A stretch of DNA of 64,000 bases from Mycolicibacterium parafortuitum (GTDB lineage Bacteria > Actinomycetota > Actinomycetes > Mycobacteriales > Mycobacteriaceae). Positions 54,860 to 63,134 of the stretch are shown here, piece by piece. Every line of letters begins with the position of its first letter. The first letter of the stretch is position 1. The notes under the pieces are model-generated. The model ran no database searches and had not been told where the DNA came from. It was given only the letters and a program-made list of their open reading frames with translations. Both the position numbers and the translations under genes were made by a program. The stretch lies in NCBI RefSeq assembly GCF_010725485.1, contig NZ_AP022598.1, forward strand, positions 3,410,001 through 3,474,000, written 5' to 3'.

Positions 54860-55899
54860 GCGGAGCGAATGGTTCAGCCGGAGTGACCGCCCGCCCCAGG
54901 TTCGGGGTGTGGGCGCCGGTCTACGGCAACCACGGCGCCCGTCATCATCCCCAGGATCCGCCCGACGCGAGCTACCGGCGCAACCGCGACCTGATCGTGC
55001 ACGCCGAGCGGGTCGGGTTCGACGCGACGCTGGTCGCCCAGCATGTGATCCACCCCAGCGACGTCGAAGACGACGTGCTGGAGACGTGGTCGACGCTGGC
55101 CGGCATCGCCGAGGCCACCGAGCGCATCGAGCTGATCGGCGCGATCAAGCCGCTGCTGCTGAACCCGTTGGTATTCGCCAAGATCGCCGCCAACATCGCC
55201 GACATCTCCGGAGGACGGCTGTCGATCAACGTGGTCAGCGGCTGGTTCCTGCCGGAACTGGAAGCGCTCGGCGTCGACCTGCTCGACCACGACGACCGCT
55301 ATGCCCACACTCGGGAGTGGCTCGAGATCGTCACCGCGCTCTGGGCAGGCAAGCAGGTCGACACCGGCGGCCGCCAGCCCGCGCTGGTGCGGCCGGTGCC
55401 GCGTTTCGTCCCGCCGGTCTACGTCGGCGGCGAATCCGAGCCGGGCCGCGCGCTGGCCGCCGCGACCGCCGACGTGTTCTTCATCAACGGCAGGCCGCTG
55501 CCCGACACCGCAGACGTCATCGCCGATCTGCGGTCCCGCCGTGCCGGCGGGCCGCCGTTGCGGTTCGGGCTGTCGGCGTTCGTGATCGCGCGCGACACCG
55601 ACGCCGAGGCACGTGCGGAGGCCGTGCACCTGCAGGCGCTGGTGGATGCCGAGAAACGGCCCGAGATTTCCGGCGGCACCGATCCGAAGACCCAGATGTA
55701 CAAGGTGCTCGCCGACACCAGCCGGGTCGGGTCCAACGGCGGCACACTAGCCGGCCTGGTGGGTAGCTATGACACCGTCGCGGAACGGATCTCGGCATTT
55801 CACACTGCGGGCATCGAGCTGTTCATGCTGCAGTTCCAGCCGCTGGAAACCGAACTCGACCGGTTCGCCGAGCACATCATCCCGCGATTCGCCCCATGA
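54856..55899 (+). CDS. LLM class flavin-dependent monooxygenase (SsuD/SfnG-like)
   Basis: The 347-residue luciferase-like protein has GVWAPVYGNHG, HPSDVEDDVLETWSTLAGIAEATERIELIGAIKPLLLNP and NVVSGWFLPELEALG, closest in pattern to alkanesulfonate and dimethylsulfone monooxygenases that use FMNH2 and O2 to cleave C-S bonds. No flavin reductase is in the operon. It is coupled to the GS-like gene by ATGA. Substrate unknown; see findings for the pathway idea. Confidence 0.88.
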   Translation: MSGANGSAGVTARPRFGVWAPVYGNHGARHHPQDPPDASYRRNRDLIVHAERVGFDATLVAQHVIHPSDVEDDVLETWSTLAGIAEATERIELIGAIKPLLLNPLVFAKIAANIADISGGRLSINVVSGWFLPELEALGVDLLDHDDRYAHTREWLEIVTALWAGKQVDTGGRQPALVRPVPRFVPPVYVGGESEPGRALAAATADVFFINGRPLPDTADVIADLRSRRAGGPPLRFGLSAFVIARDTDAEARAEAVHLQALVDAEKRPEISGGTDPKTQMYKVLADTSRVGSNGGTLAGLVGSYDTVAERISAFHTAGIELFMLQFQPLETELDRFAEHIIPRFAP

Positions 55900-55907
55900 G
55901 GAGAACG

Positions 55908-57113
55908 ATGACCCTGACCGTGGACACCCGTGCCGCCGGTGACGTGGCCGACCGGCTCGCCCGGCTCGCGCCGATCGTCGAGACGCTGCGTGCCGAGGAT
56001 CCGTCCGCCGAGCGGGAACGGGTACTGCAGCACGATGCGGTCGCGGAGTTGCGCCGCATCGGCATCCTGACCCTGCGGGTGCCGCGGCGCTACGGCGGCC
56101 CCGGCGGCAGCATCCGCGACGTACTGTCGGCGGTCATCCAGATCGCGTCGGGGAGTTCCAATGTCGCGCAGGCACTTCGGGCGCACTTCGGGTTCTCCGA
56201 GCGGCTGCTGAGCAACCGCGCCGGCGACGGCGAGCGTGCCGAGTGGTTCCCGAAGATCAACGCAGGGCTGGTGGTCGGCAACGCGATCACCGACGCGAGG
56301 GGACGTGCCCCAAGCAGCTCGGAGACCACGGTGCTGGCCGATGCGAACGGGGTGTTGCGGCTCAACGGGCACAAGTTCTACTCGACGGGCACGCTGTACG
56401 CCGATGCGATCGCGGTGTCGGCGATCGATGCCGCGGGCAACGACGTGCAGGTGATCGTGCCGACGGACCGTGACGGCGTCGAACTGTTCGACGACTGGGA
56501 CGGCTTCGGGCAGCGCACCACCGCCAGTGGCGCCACCCGTTTCACCGACGTCGAGATCGCCCCTGTGGAGGTGACGACCGTCTCCGACGGTGCCCATCTC
56601 GGGCACAGCACGACCTTCCTTCAGCTGTATCTCGCCGCGGTCGCGGCGGGGATCGCGGCCGCGGTGCGCCGCGACGCCGTGGAGTACGTGCAGACCAAGG
56701 CCCGTCCGGCGGCGCACTCGGTCGCCGACCGTGCCGGTGCCGACCCGTTCGTGCTGCACGCGGTCGGTGAGATCGCGGCCGCGGCGGCCGCCGCCGAGAC
56801 GTTGGTGCTGTCGGCGGCCGACACCCTGGACACGTTGGTGGACAGCGGTTCCGTCGACGACGCCGAGGCGCTGGCAGACGCCGCCGTGGAGGTGGCGCAG
56901 GCCCAGCTGGTCGCCGAGCGACTGGCCCTGCAGGCCGCGCAACGGCTCTTCGACACCGGCGGGGCATCGGCGACGTCGCGCAAGCTGAACCTGGACCGGC
57001 ACTGGCGCAACGCGCGCACGGTCGCCAGCCACAACCCGCTGGACTACAAGGCGCACGCGGTGGGCGACTTTCTGGTCAACGGAACGACCCCACCAGCCAA
57101 CGGGTACTTCTGA
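55908..57113 (+). CDS. DszC/SfnC-like flavin-dependent monooxygenase (acyl-CoA dehydrogenase fold)
   Basis: The 401-residue protein has the ACAD fold with GILTLRVPRRYGGPGGSIRDV, VGNAITDARGRAP, NGHKFYSTGTLYADAI and SHNPLDYKAHAVGDFLVNG at the end. The last block is typical of the DszC/SfnC branch, which oxygenates sulfur compounds with reduced flavin rather than acting on CoA esters. ATG 55908 follows AGGAG at 4 nt; ATG 55896 in the same frame overlaps the upstream stop and is the alternative. It is the last gene of the operon. Confidence 0.86.
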   Translation: MTLTVDTRAAGDVADRLARLAPIVETLRAEDPSAERERVLQHDAVAELRRIGILTLRVPRRYGGPGGSIRDVLSAVIQIASGSSNVAQALRAHFGFSERLLSNRAGDGERAEWFPKINAGLVVGNAITDARGRAPSSSETTVLADANGVLRLNGHKFYSTGTLYADAIAVSAIDAAGNDVQVIVPTDRDGVELFDDWDGFGQRTTASGATRFTDVEIAPVEVTTVSDGAHLGHSTTFLQLYLAAVAAGIAAAVRRDAVEYVQTKARPAAHSVADRAGADPFVLHAVGEIAAAAAAAETLVLSAADTLDTLVDSGSVDDAEALADAAVEVAQAQLVAERLALQAAQRLFDTGGASATSRKLNLDRHWRNARTVASHNPLDYKAHAVGDFLVNGTTPPANGYF

Positions 57114-57165
57114 GGGTTCTCTGAAGCGGGTCGCGCGCCGGCCTGCGGCGTGCTACTCAAGGGGT

Positions 57166-57921
57166 ATGTCGAGGCGGGTCACACGCGGTATCGCCGGCGG
57201 TGCGGTGGGCGCGGTCTGCGCCGGCGCCGTGCTGTCGGGCTGTGCCGGCGCACCGGTCGACCAGCGTCCGGTGGTCCGGATCGTCGAGGCCGCCCAGCCG
57301 TCGCCGGCGATCCCGCTCGGCGGGCTCCTTCCCACCGCACCCGAGCTGGCAGGCGCGCTGGGCACCGGGCCGAACGCGCTGATGGGCACCGCGGTCGAGG
57401 GCGACGCCGAGGTCCTGCTGAGCAGCGTCACCGACGCGAACATCGCCCCGGTGGAGTGCGTCGGCGCCGCCTACCGGTTGCAGGACGTCGTCTACCGGAA
57501 CAGCCCGGTGCGGTCGGTGGCCAGCAACACCTGGGCCGGAGGCGGCTTCGACGGACCTCCGGTGGCGGGATTCTTCGGGGTCGTGCAGATGACGGACCAA
57601 AGCGCGGCTCAGGCGTTCTTCGGCGCCGCGACCGAGCTCTGGCGGCGCTGCAACGGGCAGTCGGTGGCCGTGCAGCAGCCCGGGGCGGGCGCCGACGAAC
57701 TGAGCCGGATCACCGACGTCGTGTTCGACGACCGGATGGTGTCCGCGAGCGTGCTGCACACCTCCGGCGGTGCGGCCGCCCCGACGGCGCTGCGGGCGCT
57801 CGGGGTCGCCGGCGATTGCGTCGTCGAGGTGGAGATCACCGATCCGCGCCCGGCCGGCGATCCGCGGGGTGCCGTCGCGGTGGCCGACGTGATCCTCGAC
57901 AAGATCACCGCGTCGCGCTGA
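57166..57921 (+). CDS. Lipoprotein with PknH-like extracellular sensor domain
   Basis: The 251-residue protein has a signal peptide with lipobox LSGC (Cys at ~residue 26) and an extracellular domain of the PknH-like type (VTDANIAPVECVGAAYRLQDVVY; NTWAGGGFDG; LWRRCNG; DCVVEVEITDP), with paired cysteines. This domain is found on mycobacterial kinases and on stand-alone lipoproteins; its ligand is unknown. A related lipoprotein follows 39 nt downstream. Confidence 0.83.
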   Translation: MSRRVTRGIAGGAVGAVCAGAVLSGCAGAPVDQRPVVRIVEAAQPSPAIPLGGLLPTAPELAGALGTGPNALMGTAVEGDAEVLLSSVTDANIAPVECVGAAYRLQDVVYRNSPVRSVASNTWAGGGFDGPPVAGFFGVVQMTDQSAAQAFFGAATELWRRCNGQSVAVQQPGAGADELSRITDVVFDDRMVSASVLHTSGGAAAPTALRALGVAGDCVVEVEITDPRPAGDPRGAVAVADVILDKITASR

Positions 57922-57948
57922 CGCCTGCGTTCCGTCGCGGCTGTAGTG

Positions 57949-57954
57949 GACAAT
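57949..57954 (+). promoter_or_regulatory. -10-like element (GACAAT) before the second lipoprotein
   Basis: GACAAT keeps the key A2 and T6 and ends 6 nt before GTG 57961, the leaderless spacing. Confidence 0.4.
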
Positions 57955-57960
57955 GACGCG

Positions 57961-58665
57961 GTGAGGACGATCGCCGCGCTGCGCCCAAGGTGTGTCGCGG
58001 CCGCGATGGTCCTGGCGTCGATGCAGCTGTCGGGCTGCGTGAGCACCGTCGACGGGACCGCGGTGCGCGGCCACGGTTCCGTGCTGTTCGACGTGCCCCC
58101 GCTCGACGAGGGCCACCTCGACAGGATTCTGCTGCCCATCGAGCAGATCAACACGATCGTCGGGTCCACCCGCATGGAGGTCACCAGCGAGGTCGACGAG
58201 ATGACCGACCATTCCGCGGAAGTGTCCGCCCCGGACTGCCTCGGTGCGGTGTACGGCGCCGAGGCGCCGGTGTATGAGGGCACCGACTGGATCGCCGTGC
58301 GCGACCAGGTGGCCCGCGAACCGGGTGCCGACAACGACCACTGGGTCGAGCAGGTCGCGGTGCTCTACCCGGACGCGCAGAACGCGCAGGACTTCTTCGA
58401 CGACTCGAAGGCCACCTGGCAGGACTGCGCGAACAACGCGATCGTGGTCGGCGACGGGGAATACCTGTGGGAACTCGACGACGTCGTGGTCAGTGACGAT
58501 CTGATCACGCAGGTGACCACGCAGGAAGGGGCCGACGGCTGGGCGTGCCAGCACGCGTTGTCGCTGGTGTCGAACCTGACCGTGGAGGCGTGGGCGTGCG
58601 GCTACAGCATCACCGACGAGGCGGTCCGAATCGTCGACGCGATGGTCGCCAACGCCGCGCGGTAG
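57961..58665 (+). CDS. Second lipoprotein with PknH-like sensor domain
   Basis: The 234-residue protein has a basic N-terminus, hydrophobic segment and lipobox LSGC (Cys at ~residue 26). Its domain is of the same class as the upstream protein (ILLPIEQINTIVGSTRMEV; PDCLGAVYGAEAPVYEG; WQDCANNAI; WACQHALSL), with four to five cysteines. The two proteins are diverged, so the duplication is old or they were recruited separately. GTG 57961 is preferred to the in-frame GTG 57946, which lies upstream of the -10-like element. Confidence 0.82.
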   Translation: MRTIAALRPRCVAAAMVLASMQLSGCVSTVDGTAVRGHGSVLFDVPPLDEGHLDRILLPIEQINTIVGSTRMEVTSEVDEMTDHSAEVSAPDCLGAVYGAEAPVYEGTDWIAVRDQVAREPGADNDHWVEQVAVLYPDAQNAQDFFDDSKATWQDCANNAIVVGDGEYLWELDDVVVSDDLITQVTTQEGADGWACQHALSLVSNLTVEAWACGYSITDEAVRIVDAMVANAAR

Positions 58666-58668
58666 CGG

Positions 58669-59244
58669 TCAGCCGGCCCGCGGCCGCAGTCCGTCGACGA
58701 ACACGTCCAGCAACCTGTGGCACCGGGCCCTGTCCCGGTCGGGCTGTTCACCCACCCACGTGATCGCCGCCGCCATGTCGAGAAGATCGTCGGGGCCGAT
58801 GTCGGTGCGTATCGCGCCGGTGTCCGCGGCCCGGGCGATCAACGCGGCGCCTGCCGTGCGCGCCAGTTCGCACGTGCTCCGCGTCCCGTCCGGCGGCGGC
58901 GGCGGACTGGCCAATGTCGCGGCCAGGCCTTTGAACATCGCGCCCTGTTCGATGTAGGCCCGCAGCCATTCGCGCAGCGCCCCGAACGGATCGGAGGCGG
59001 TCAGTAGTTCCGTGCCGAGGTGGTGGATGTCGGTCAGCCCGTCGTTGATGACCGCGAGCACCAACGCATCCCGGGTGGGGAAGTGCCGGTACAGGGTGCC
59101 GGGGCCGACGCCCGCGGCACGCGCGACGTCGTCCAGCGATGCGGTCACCCCGCGTGCGGTGAACGCATCGTGGGCAGCCCGCAGCAGGAGTTCGCGGTTG
59201 CGCGCGGCATCGGCGCGGCGCGATCGAGCGGCGGTCGGACTCAT
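58669..59244 (-). CDS. TetR family regulator of the LLM monooxygenase cluster
   Basis: The 191-residue protein has an N-terminal HTH (ASLDDVARAAGVGPGTLYRHFPTRDALVLAVINDGL) and a C-terminal domain of the type seen in many actinobacterial TetR repressors (LREWLRAYIEQG; DDLLDMAAAITWVGEQ). It is divergent from an LLM gene across 89 bp that contain two copies of a palindrome, so it very likely represses that gene and itself. The ribosome-binding site is GGAAGGGG. Confidence 0.92.
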   Translation of the reverse strand: MSPTAARSRRADAARNRELLLRAAHDAFTARGVTASLDDVARAAGVGPGTLYRHFPTRDALVLAVINDGLTDIHHLGTELLTASDPFGALREWLRAYIEQGAMFKGLAATLASPPPPPDGTRSTCELARTAGAALIARAADTGAIRTDIGPDDLLDMAAAITWVGEQPDRDRARCHRLLDVFVDGLRPRAG

Positions 59245-59272
59245 GGCCCCTTCCCGGTTGGCGTAGACAAAC

Positions 59273-59321
59273 GGAGGCGGTCTCCATATATTGACCGGAG
59301 ACAGTCTCCGAATCGTACCGA
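59273..59321 (+). promoter_or_regulatory. Two TetR operators and the LLM promoter
   Basis: Box 1 GGAGGCGGTCTCC (59273-59285) and box 2 GGAGACAGTCTCC (59297-59309) are 13-bp dyads with starts 24 bp apart; box 2 is perfect and extends one bp each side. Box 2 lies between TTGACC (59291-59296) and TACCGA (59316-59321), so binding would block the LLM promoter; box 1 is nearer the tetR start. Confidence 0.82.
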
Positions 59322-59333
59322 AGGGTGCAGGCC

Positions 59334-60263
59334 ATGGACATCACACTCACCGTCGTGCCGCGCCCGGACGCGGGTTTCGCCACGCTACTCGGCGATGTCG
59401 CGGCGGCCGCCGAGTCCGGCTTCGCCCGGGTGTGGCTGCCGCAGTTACCGCCCATCGTCGGCGCGAACGGCTGGGATGCGTTGACCGCGTTGGCTGTCGC
59501 CGGCGCCCGCACGCCGGGGATCGGACTCGGATCCTCCGTCGCGGTCGCCTACGGCCAGCACCCGCTCGTGCTCGCACGACAGGCGTTGACCGTCGCGGCG
59601 GCGACCGAAGGCCGGTTCGTCCTCGGTCTCGGCGTCAGTCACCGGTTCGTGGTGGCCGACGTGCTGGGGTACTCGTACGATGCGCCCGCGGCGTATCTGC
59701 GGGAATACCTCGAGGTGCTCGGTCCCGCGCTGGCCGGACAGTCCGTCGACCACCACGGCCCGCGCATCACCGCCGTCGGAAAACTCGAGTCCTCCGTGGC
59801 CGCACCACAGATCGTGATCGCCGCGCTCGGGCCGAGGATGCTCGAGCTGGCCGGTGCGCTGACCGCAGGCACACTGACCACCTGGACCGGACCGAAAGCC
59901 CTTGAGAATCATGTGATCCCCCGGATCACCCGAGCGGCCGAGGATGCGCGACGTCCCGCGCCGCAGGTGATCGTCGGTCTGCCGGTCAGCGTCACCGATG
60001 ACGTCGAGGGCACCCGCGCCGAGATCAACGCGGCGTTCGCGGTGGCCAACGAGGTGCCCGCCTACCGGGGGATGCTGGAGCGCGAGGGTGTCGGCAGCGT
60101 CGCCGACCTGTGCCTGGTCGGCGACGAGGACGAGGTGGTGCGCGGGCTCAGGCGATTCGCCGACCTCGGAGTGACCGAGTTCAGCGCCGTTCCCACCGGG
60201 GACGACGCGGCCCGCGCACGTACGGAGACCGTGCTGCGGGAGGTTGCACTCGCCGCGGTTTGA
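59334..60263 (+). CDS. LLM class flavin-dependent oxidoreductase (F420-dependent type)
   Basis: The 309-residue luciferase-like protein has TALAVAGARTPGIGLGSSVAVAYGQHPLVLARQALTVAAATEGRFVLGLGVSHRFVV, a pattern common in F420-dependent LLM oxidoreductases of actinobacteria. Whether it uses FMN or F420 cannot be decided by eye. ATG 59334 has GAAGGG 8 nt upstream; the in-frame GTG 59325 is the alternative. It is the direct target of the TetR operators. Confidence 0.88.
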   Translation: MDITLTVVPRPDAGFATLLGDVAAAAESGFARVWLPQLPPIVGANGWDALTALAVAGARTPGIGLGSSVAVAYGQHPLVLARQALTVAAATEGRFVLGLGVSHRFVVADVLGYSYDAPAAYLREYLEVLGPALAGQSVDHHGPRITAVGKLESSVAAPQIVIAALGPRMLELAGALTAGTLTTWTGPKALENHVIPRITRAAEDARRPAPQVIVGLPVSVTDDVEGTRAEINAAFAVANEVPAYRGMLEREGVGSVADLCLVGDEDEVVRGLRRFADLGVTEFSAVPTGDDAARARTETVLREVALAAV

Positions 60264-60290
60264 AACCTCGTGGAAATACCTCTCGCACAC

Positions 60291-60296
60291 TAACTT
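60291..60296 (+). promoter_or_regulatory. -10 element (TAACTT), leaderless LLM gene
   Basis: TAACTT ends 7 nt before GTG 60304; no ribosome-binding site is present. It would make the two NtaA/DszA-type genes independent of the TetR-controlled promoter. Confidence 0.45.
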
Positions 60297-60303
60297 CCGT
60301 GAA

Positions 60304-61617
60304 GTGACACGCGAAGTCCACCTCTTGACCTTCGGAAACACCCGGTCGGCAGGCCCGTGGCGGCACCCCGACATCGACAGCAGCACCCCCGCGGTACGCC
60401 GCCGGTTGATCGACCATGCCCGCGCAGCCGAGGCGGCCGCGCTCGACGCGGTGTTCTTCGCCGACGGACTGAACTTCGGCCCATCGGCCACCTGGCCCTA
60501 CAAGACCACCGAGGATTTCGAACCGTTCACCACCGCCGGGGCCCTGTCCTCGGTCACCGAGAACATCGGTCTGGTCCTGACCGGTTCCGCGACGCTGCAA
60601 CACCCGTATCATCTGGCGCGCCAGTTCCTGTCCCTGGACCACCTCAGCGGTGGGCGGGTCGGCTGGAATCTGGTCACCAGCTTCGCGCAGGCCGCTGCCG
60701 ACAACTTCAGCGCCGGCGGTGTGGTCGAACACGACGAGCGGTACCGGATCGCCGAAGAAGCGATCGACGTGGTGAAGAAGCTGTGGGACTCCTGGGAATC
60801 CGGGGCGATCGTCGCCGACCGCGACTCTGGGATCTTCCACGACGTCAGCAAGATTCACGTGCCGGACCACCACGGCACCTACTTCGACGTGAAGGGGCCG
60901 ATCGGGGCCGCCCGCTCACCGCAGGGGCAACCGGTCATCTTCCAGGCCGGATCATCGGACACCGGAAGTGTTTTCGCCGCGCGTCATGCCGAGGTGATCT
61001 TCACCGGGCAGGGAAACAAAGACAGCGCGCAGCGGTTCTACCGCCGCATCCACGACGAGGCGGCGCGGCAGGGACGGGCCGACGCTCCGCTGATCACGCC
61101 GTCGCTGTGGTACCTGGTCGGCTCTACAGAGGAGGAGGCGCGCCGGGTCGAGGAGGCCGCCTACGAGTACTTCAGCCCCGAATACCAGGCGGGCTGGCTG
61201 CTGGAGGTCGACGTCGACGTCACCGGTGCGGATCTCGACGGACCGGTTCCGGCCTCGGCGTTCCCCGACCGCACCGAGACACACCAGACCGCACTCGCGG
61301 GCTACCGGGCGCTTGCTACCGAAGGAAATCCCACCGTGCGTGAATTCCTGTTCCGCACCGTCGCAGGCTGGGGCGCGCAGGTGGTCGGCACCCCGGAGCG
61401 GATCGCCGACCAGATCGAGGACTGGTTCACCTCCAGGGCCGCGGATGGGTTCGTCCTGAAGGACCCCGGCCTGCCCGGCCAGTTCGAGAACTTCACCGAG
61501 CAGGTGGTCCCGGTGCTGCGTAAACGCGGCCTGTTCCGGCACGAGTACCGGGGCACCACCCTGCGCGACCACCTCGGCCTCGACGCACCCGCGAACCGCT
61601 ACGAGAGCGCGTCGTGA
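60304..61617 (+). CDS. NtaA/SnaA/DszA family flavin-dependent monooxygenase, first copy
   Basis: The 437-residue protein has the family features WRHPDIDSS at the start, TLQHPYHLARQFLSLDHLSGGRVGWNLVTSFAQAAADNF, HDERYRIAEEAIDVVKKLWDSW and VIFQAGSSDTGSVFAARHAEVIF. Members such as DszA (dibenzothiophene sulfone) and NtaA (nitrilotriacetate) use FMNH2 from a separate reductase. GTG 60304 matches the family N-terminus and the -10; the longer frame from 60244 is unlikely. It overlaps the next gene (GTGA). Confidence 0.88.
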   Translation: MTREVHLLTFGNTRSAGPWRHPDIDSSTPAVRRRLIDHARAAEAAALDAVFFADGLNFGPSATWPYKTTEDFEPFTTAGALSSVTENIGLVLTGSATLQHPYHLARQFLSLDHLSGGRVGWNLVTSFAQAAADNFSAGGVVEHDERYRIAEEAIDVVKKLWDSWESGAIVADRDSGIFHDVSKIHVPDHHGTYFDVKGPIGAARSPQGQPVIFQAGSSDTGSVFAARHAEVIFTGQGNKDSAQRFYRRIHDEAARQGRADAPLITPSLWYLVGSTEEEARRVEEAAYEYFSPEYQAGWLLEVDVDVTGADLDGPVPASAFPDRTETHQTALAGYRALATEGNPTVREFLFRTVAGWGAQVVGTPERIADQIEDWFTSRAADGFVLKDPGLPGQFENFTEQVVPVLRKRGLFRHEYRGTTLRDHLGLDAPANRYESAS

Positions 61618-62999
61618 GCCGGGAACCCTTCGTCCTGTCGGCGTTCACGATGTCGACTGTGTCGCACGGCAATTACGGGCTGTGGCGACATCCGGCGGAC
61701 ACCACGTCCCGCTACACCGATCTGACGTACTGGGTCGAGCTGGCGAAACTGCTCGAGGACGGCGGGTTCGACGCGTTGTTCATCGCCGACGCGGTCGGTC
61801 AGCTCGACGTGTACGGCGGTGACGCGTCGGCCGCGCTGGCCCGCGGCGTGCAGACCCCGGTCACCGACCCGCTGCTGGCGGTGTCGGCGATGGCAGCGGC
61901 CACAGAACATCTCGGCTTCGGTGTGACGGTGTCCACCACCTACGAACATCCGTACCTGTTGGCCCGCAAGTTCAGCACGCTCGACCATCTGACCGACGGC
62001 AGGATCGGGTGGAACATCGTCACTTCGCTGCTCGACAGTGCCGCGCGCAACATCATCGCCCGGGACAGGCAGATCCCGCACGACGAGCGCTACGCGATGG
62101 CGCAGGAGTTCGTCGAGGTCGCGTTCAAGCTCTGGGAGGGATCCTGGGAGCCCGATGCGGTGGTGCGTGACCGCGTCGGCGGTGTGTACACCGATCCCAC
62201 CAAGGTGCATCCGATCGCGCACGAGGGCACCTACTTCAGCGTGCCCGGCGCCCACCTCGTCGAGCCGTCTCCGCAGCGCACCCCGGTGCTATTCCAGGCG
62301 GGCACCTCGGCGGCGGGGCGGGAGTTCGCGGCGCGCAACGCCGAACTGGTGTTCGCCAGTGACCCCCGCCCGGACGTGCTCAGGCGCAACATCGAGGACG
62401 TCAAACGCCGCGCCGCGGCGTACGGTCGAAGACCGGGCTCGATCAAGTTCATCACCTCGGTCGAGATCGTCACCGACAGCACGGATTCGGCGGCCCGTGC
62501 CAAGGCCGACGAGCTCGCGCACTATCACGATCTGGAAGGCGGGCTGGTGCTGCTGTCCGCCCTCAGCGGCGTCGACTGGTCGCGCTACGGCGTCGACCGT
62601 CCCATCGACCAGTTCGACACCGACGCCAGCCGATCCATCCTGGCCGCGGTCGACGATCCCGACAGCCGGAACCGAATCACGCTGCGCGACTATGTCGGCG
62701 GCCTCGGCGGATTCGGGGGAGCGCTGTTCGTCGGATCCGCGAAGACGGTGGCCGACGACCTGGAGGCCTACGCGGAGCGAGCCGGCGTGGACGGGTTCAA
62801 CATCGCCTATCACGTCACTCCGGGCAGTTTCGCCGACGTCGCCGAGTTCCTGATTCCCGAGTTGCGCAGTCGCGGCCGCGCGCGGGTGGCCGATGAGCCG
62901 GTTTCGCTGCGCCAGCGGATCTTCGGTGGCTCGGAACCGTTGCTGCCCGACGACCATCCGGCGGTTGCTTTCCGTCAGAAAAGAATCCTGCCGATTTGA
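61614..62999 (+). CDS. NtaA/SnaA/DszA family flavin-dependent monooxygenase, second copy
   Basis: The 461-residue protein shares with its neighbour YGLWRHPADTTSRYTDLTYWVELAKLLEDGGFDALFIAD, TTYEHPYLLARKFSTLDHLTDGRIGWNIVTSLLDSAARN, HDERYAMAQEFVEVAFKLWEGSW and VLFQAGTSAAGREFAARNAELVF. It looks closer to DszA proper than the first copy. Translational coupling by GTGA suggests the two act in sequence or as a complex. Substrate unknown. Confidence 0.88.
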   Translation: MSREPFVLSAFTMSTVSHGNYGLWRHPADTTSRYTDLTYWVELAKLLEDGGFDALFIADAVGQLDVYGGDASAALARGVQTPVTDPLLAVSAMAAATEHLGFGVTVSTTYEHPYLLARKFSTLDHLTDGRIGWNIVTSLLDSAARNIIARDRQIPHDERYAMAQEFVEVAFKLWEGSWEPDAVVRDRVGGVYTDPTKVHPIAHEGTYFSVPGAHLVEPSPQRTPVLFQAGTSAAGREFAARNAELVFASDPRPDVLRRNIEDVKRRAAAYGRRPGSIKFITSVEIVTDSTDSAARAKADELAHYHDLEGGLVLLSALSGVDWSRYGVDRPIDQFDTDASRSILAAVDDPDSRNRITLRDYVGGLGGFGGALFVGSAKTVADDLEAYAERAGVDGFNIAYHVTPGSFADVAEFLIPELRSRGRARVADEPVSLRQRIFGGSEPLLPDDHPAVAFRQKRILPI

Positions 63000-63100
63000 T
63001 CGCTCACGTTTGCGCGCATGTTGCGGCACCGTGAACGGCATATCACCCTGTTGTCAATTCGGCTGCGGGGCTGGAGTTTATCGCTTCCTTGCGATCTCTT

Positions 63101-63129
63101 GCCCGCCGGATCCTTCGAAGAAAGCGGGC
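63101..63129 (+). promoter_or_regulatory. Hairpin just before the second APC permease
   Basis: GCCCGC (63101-63106) pairs with GCGGGC (63124-63129) around a 17-nt loop. It ends 5 nt before the ATG at 63135 and leaves no clear Shine-Dalgarno sequence outside it, so the structure may govern initiation. I see no known riboswitch pattern in the 135-nt gap. Confidence 0.35.
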
Positions 63130-63134
63130 ACATC

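Noticed and set aside
63000..63134. Riboswitch upstream of the second APC permease
   Set aside because: Only one short hairpin is visible; none of the conserved cores of lysine, glycine, SAM or guanidine riboswitches could be recognised.
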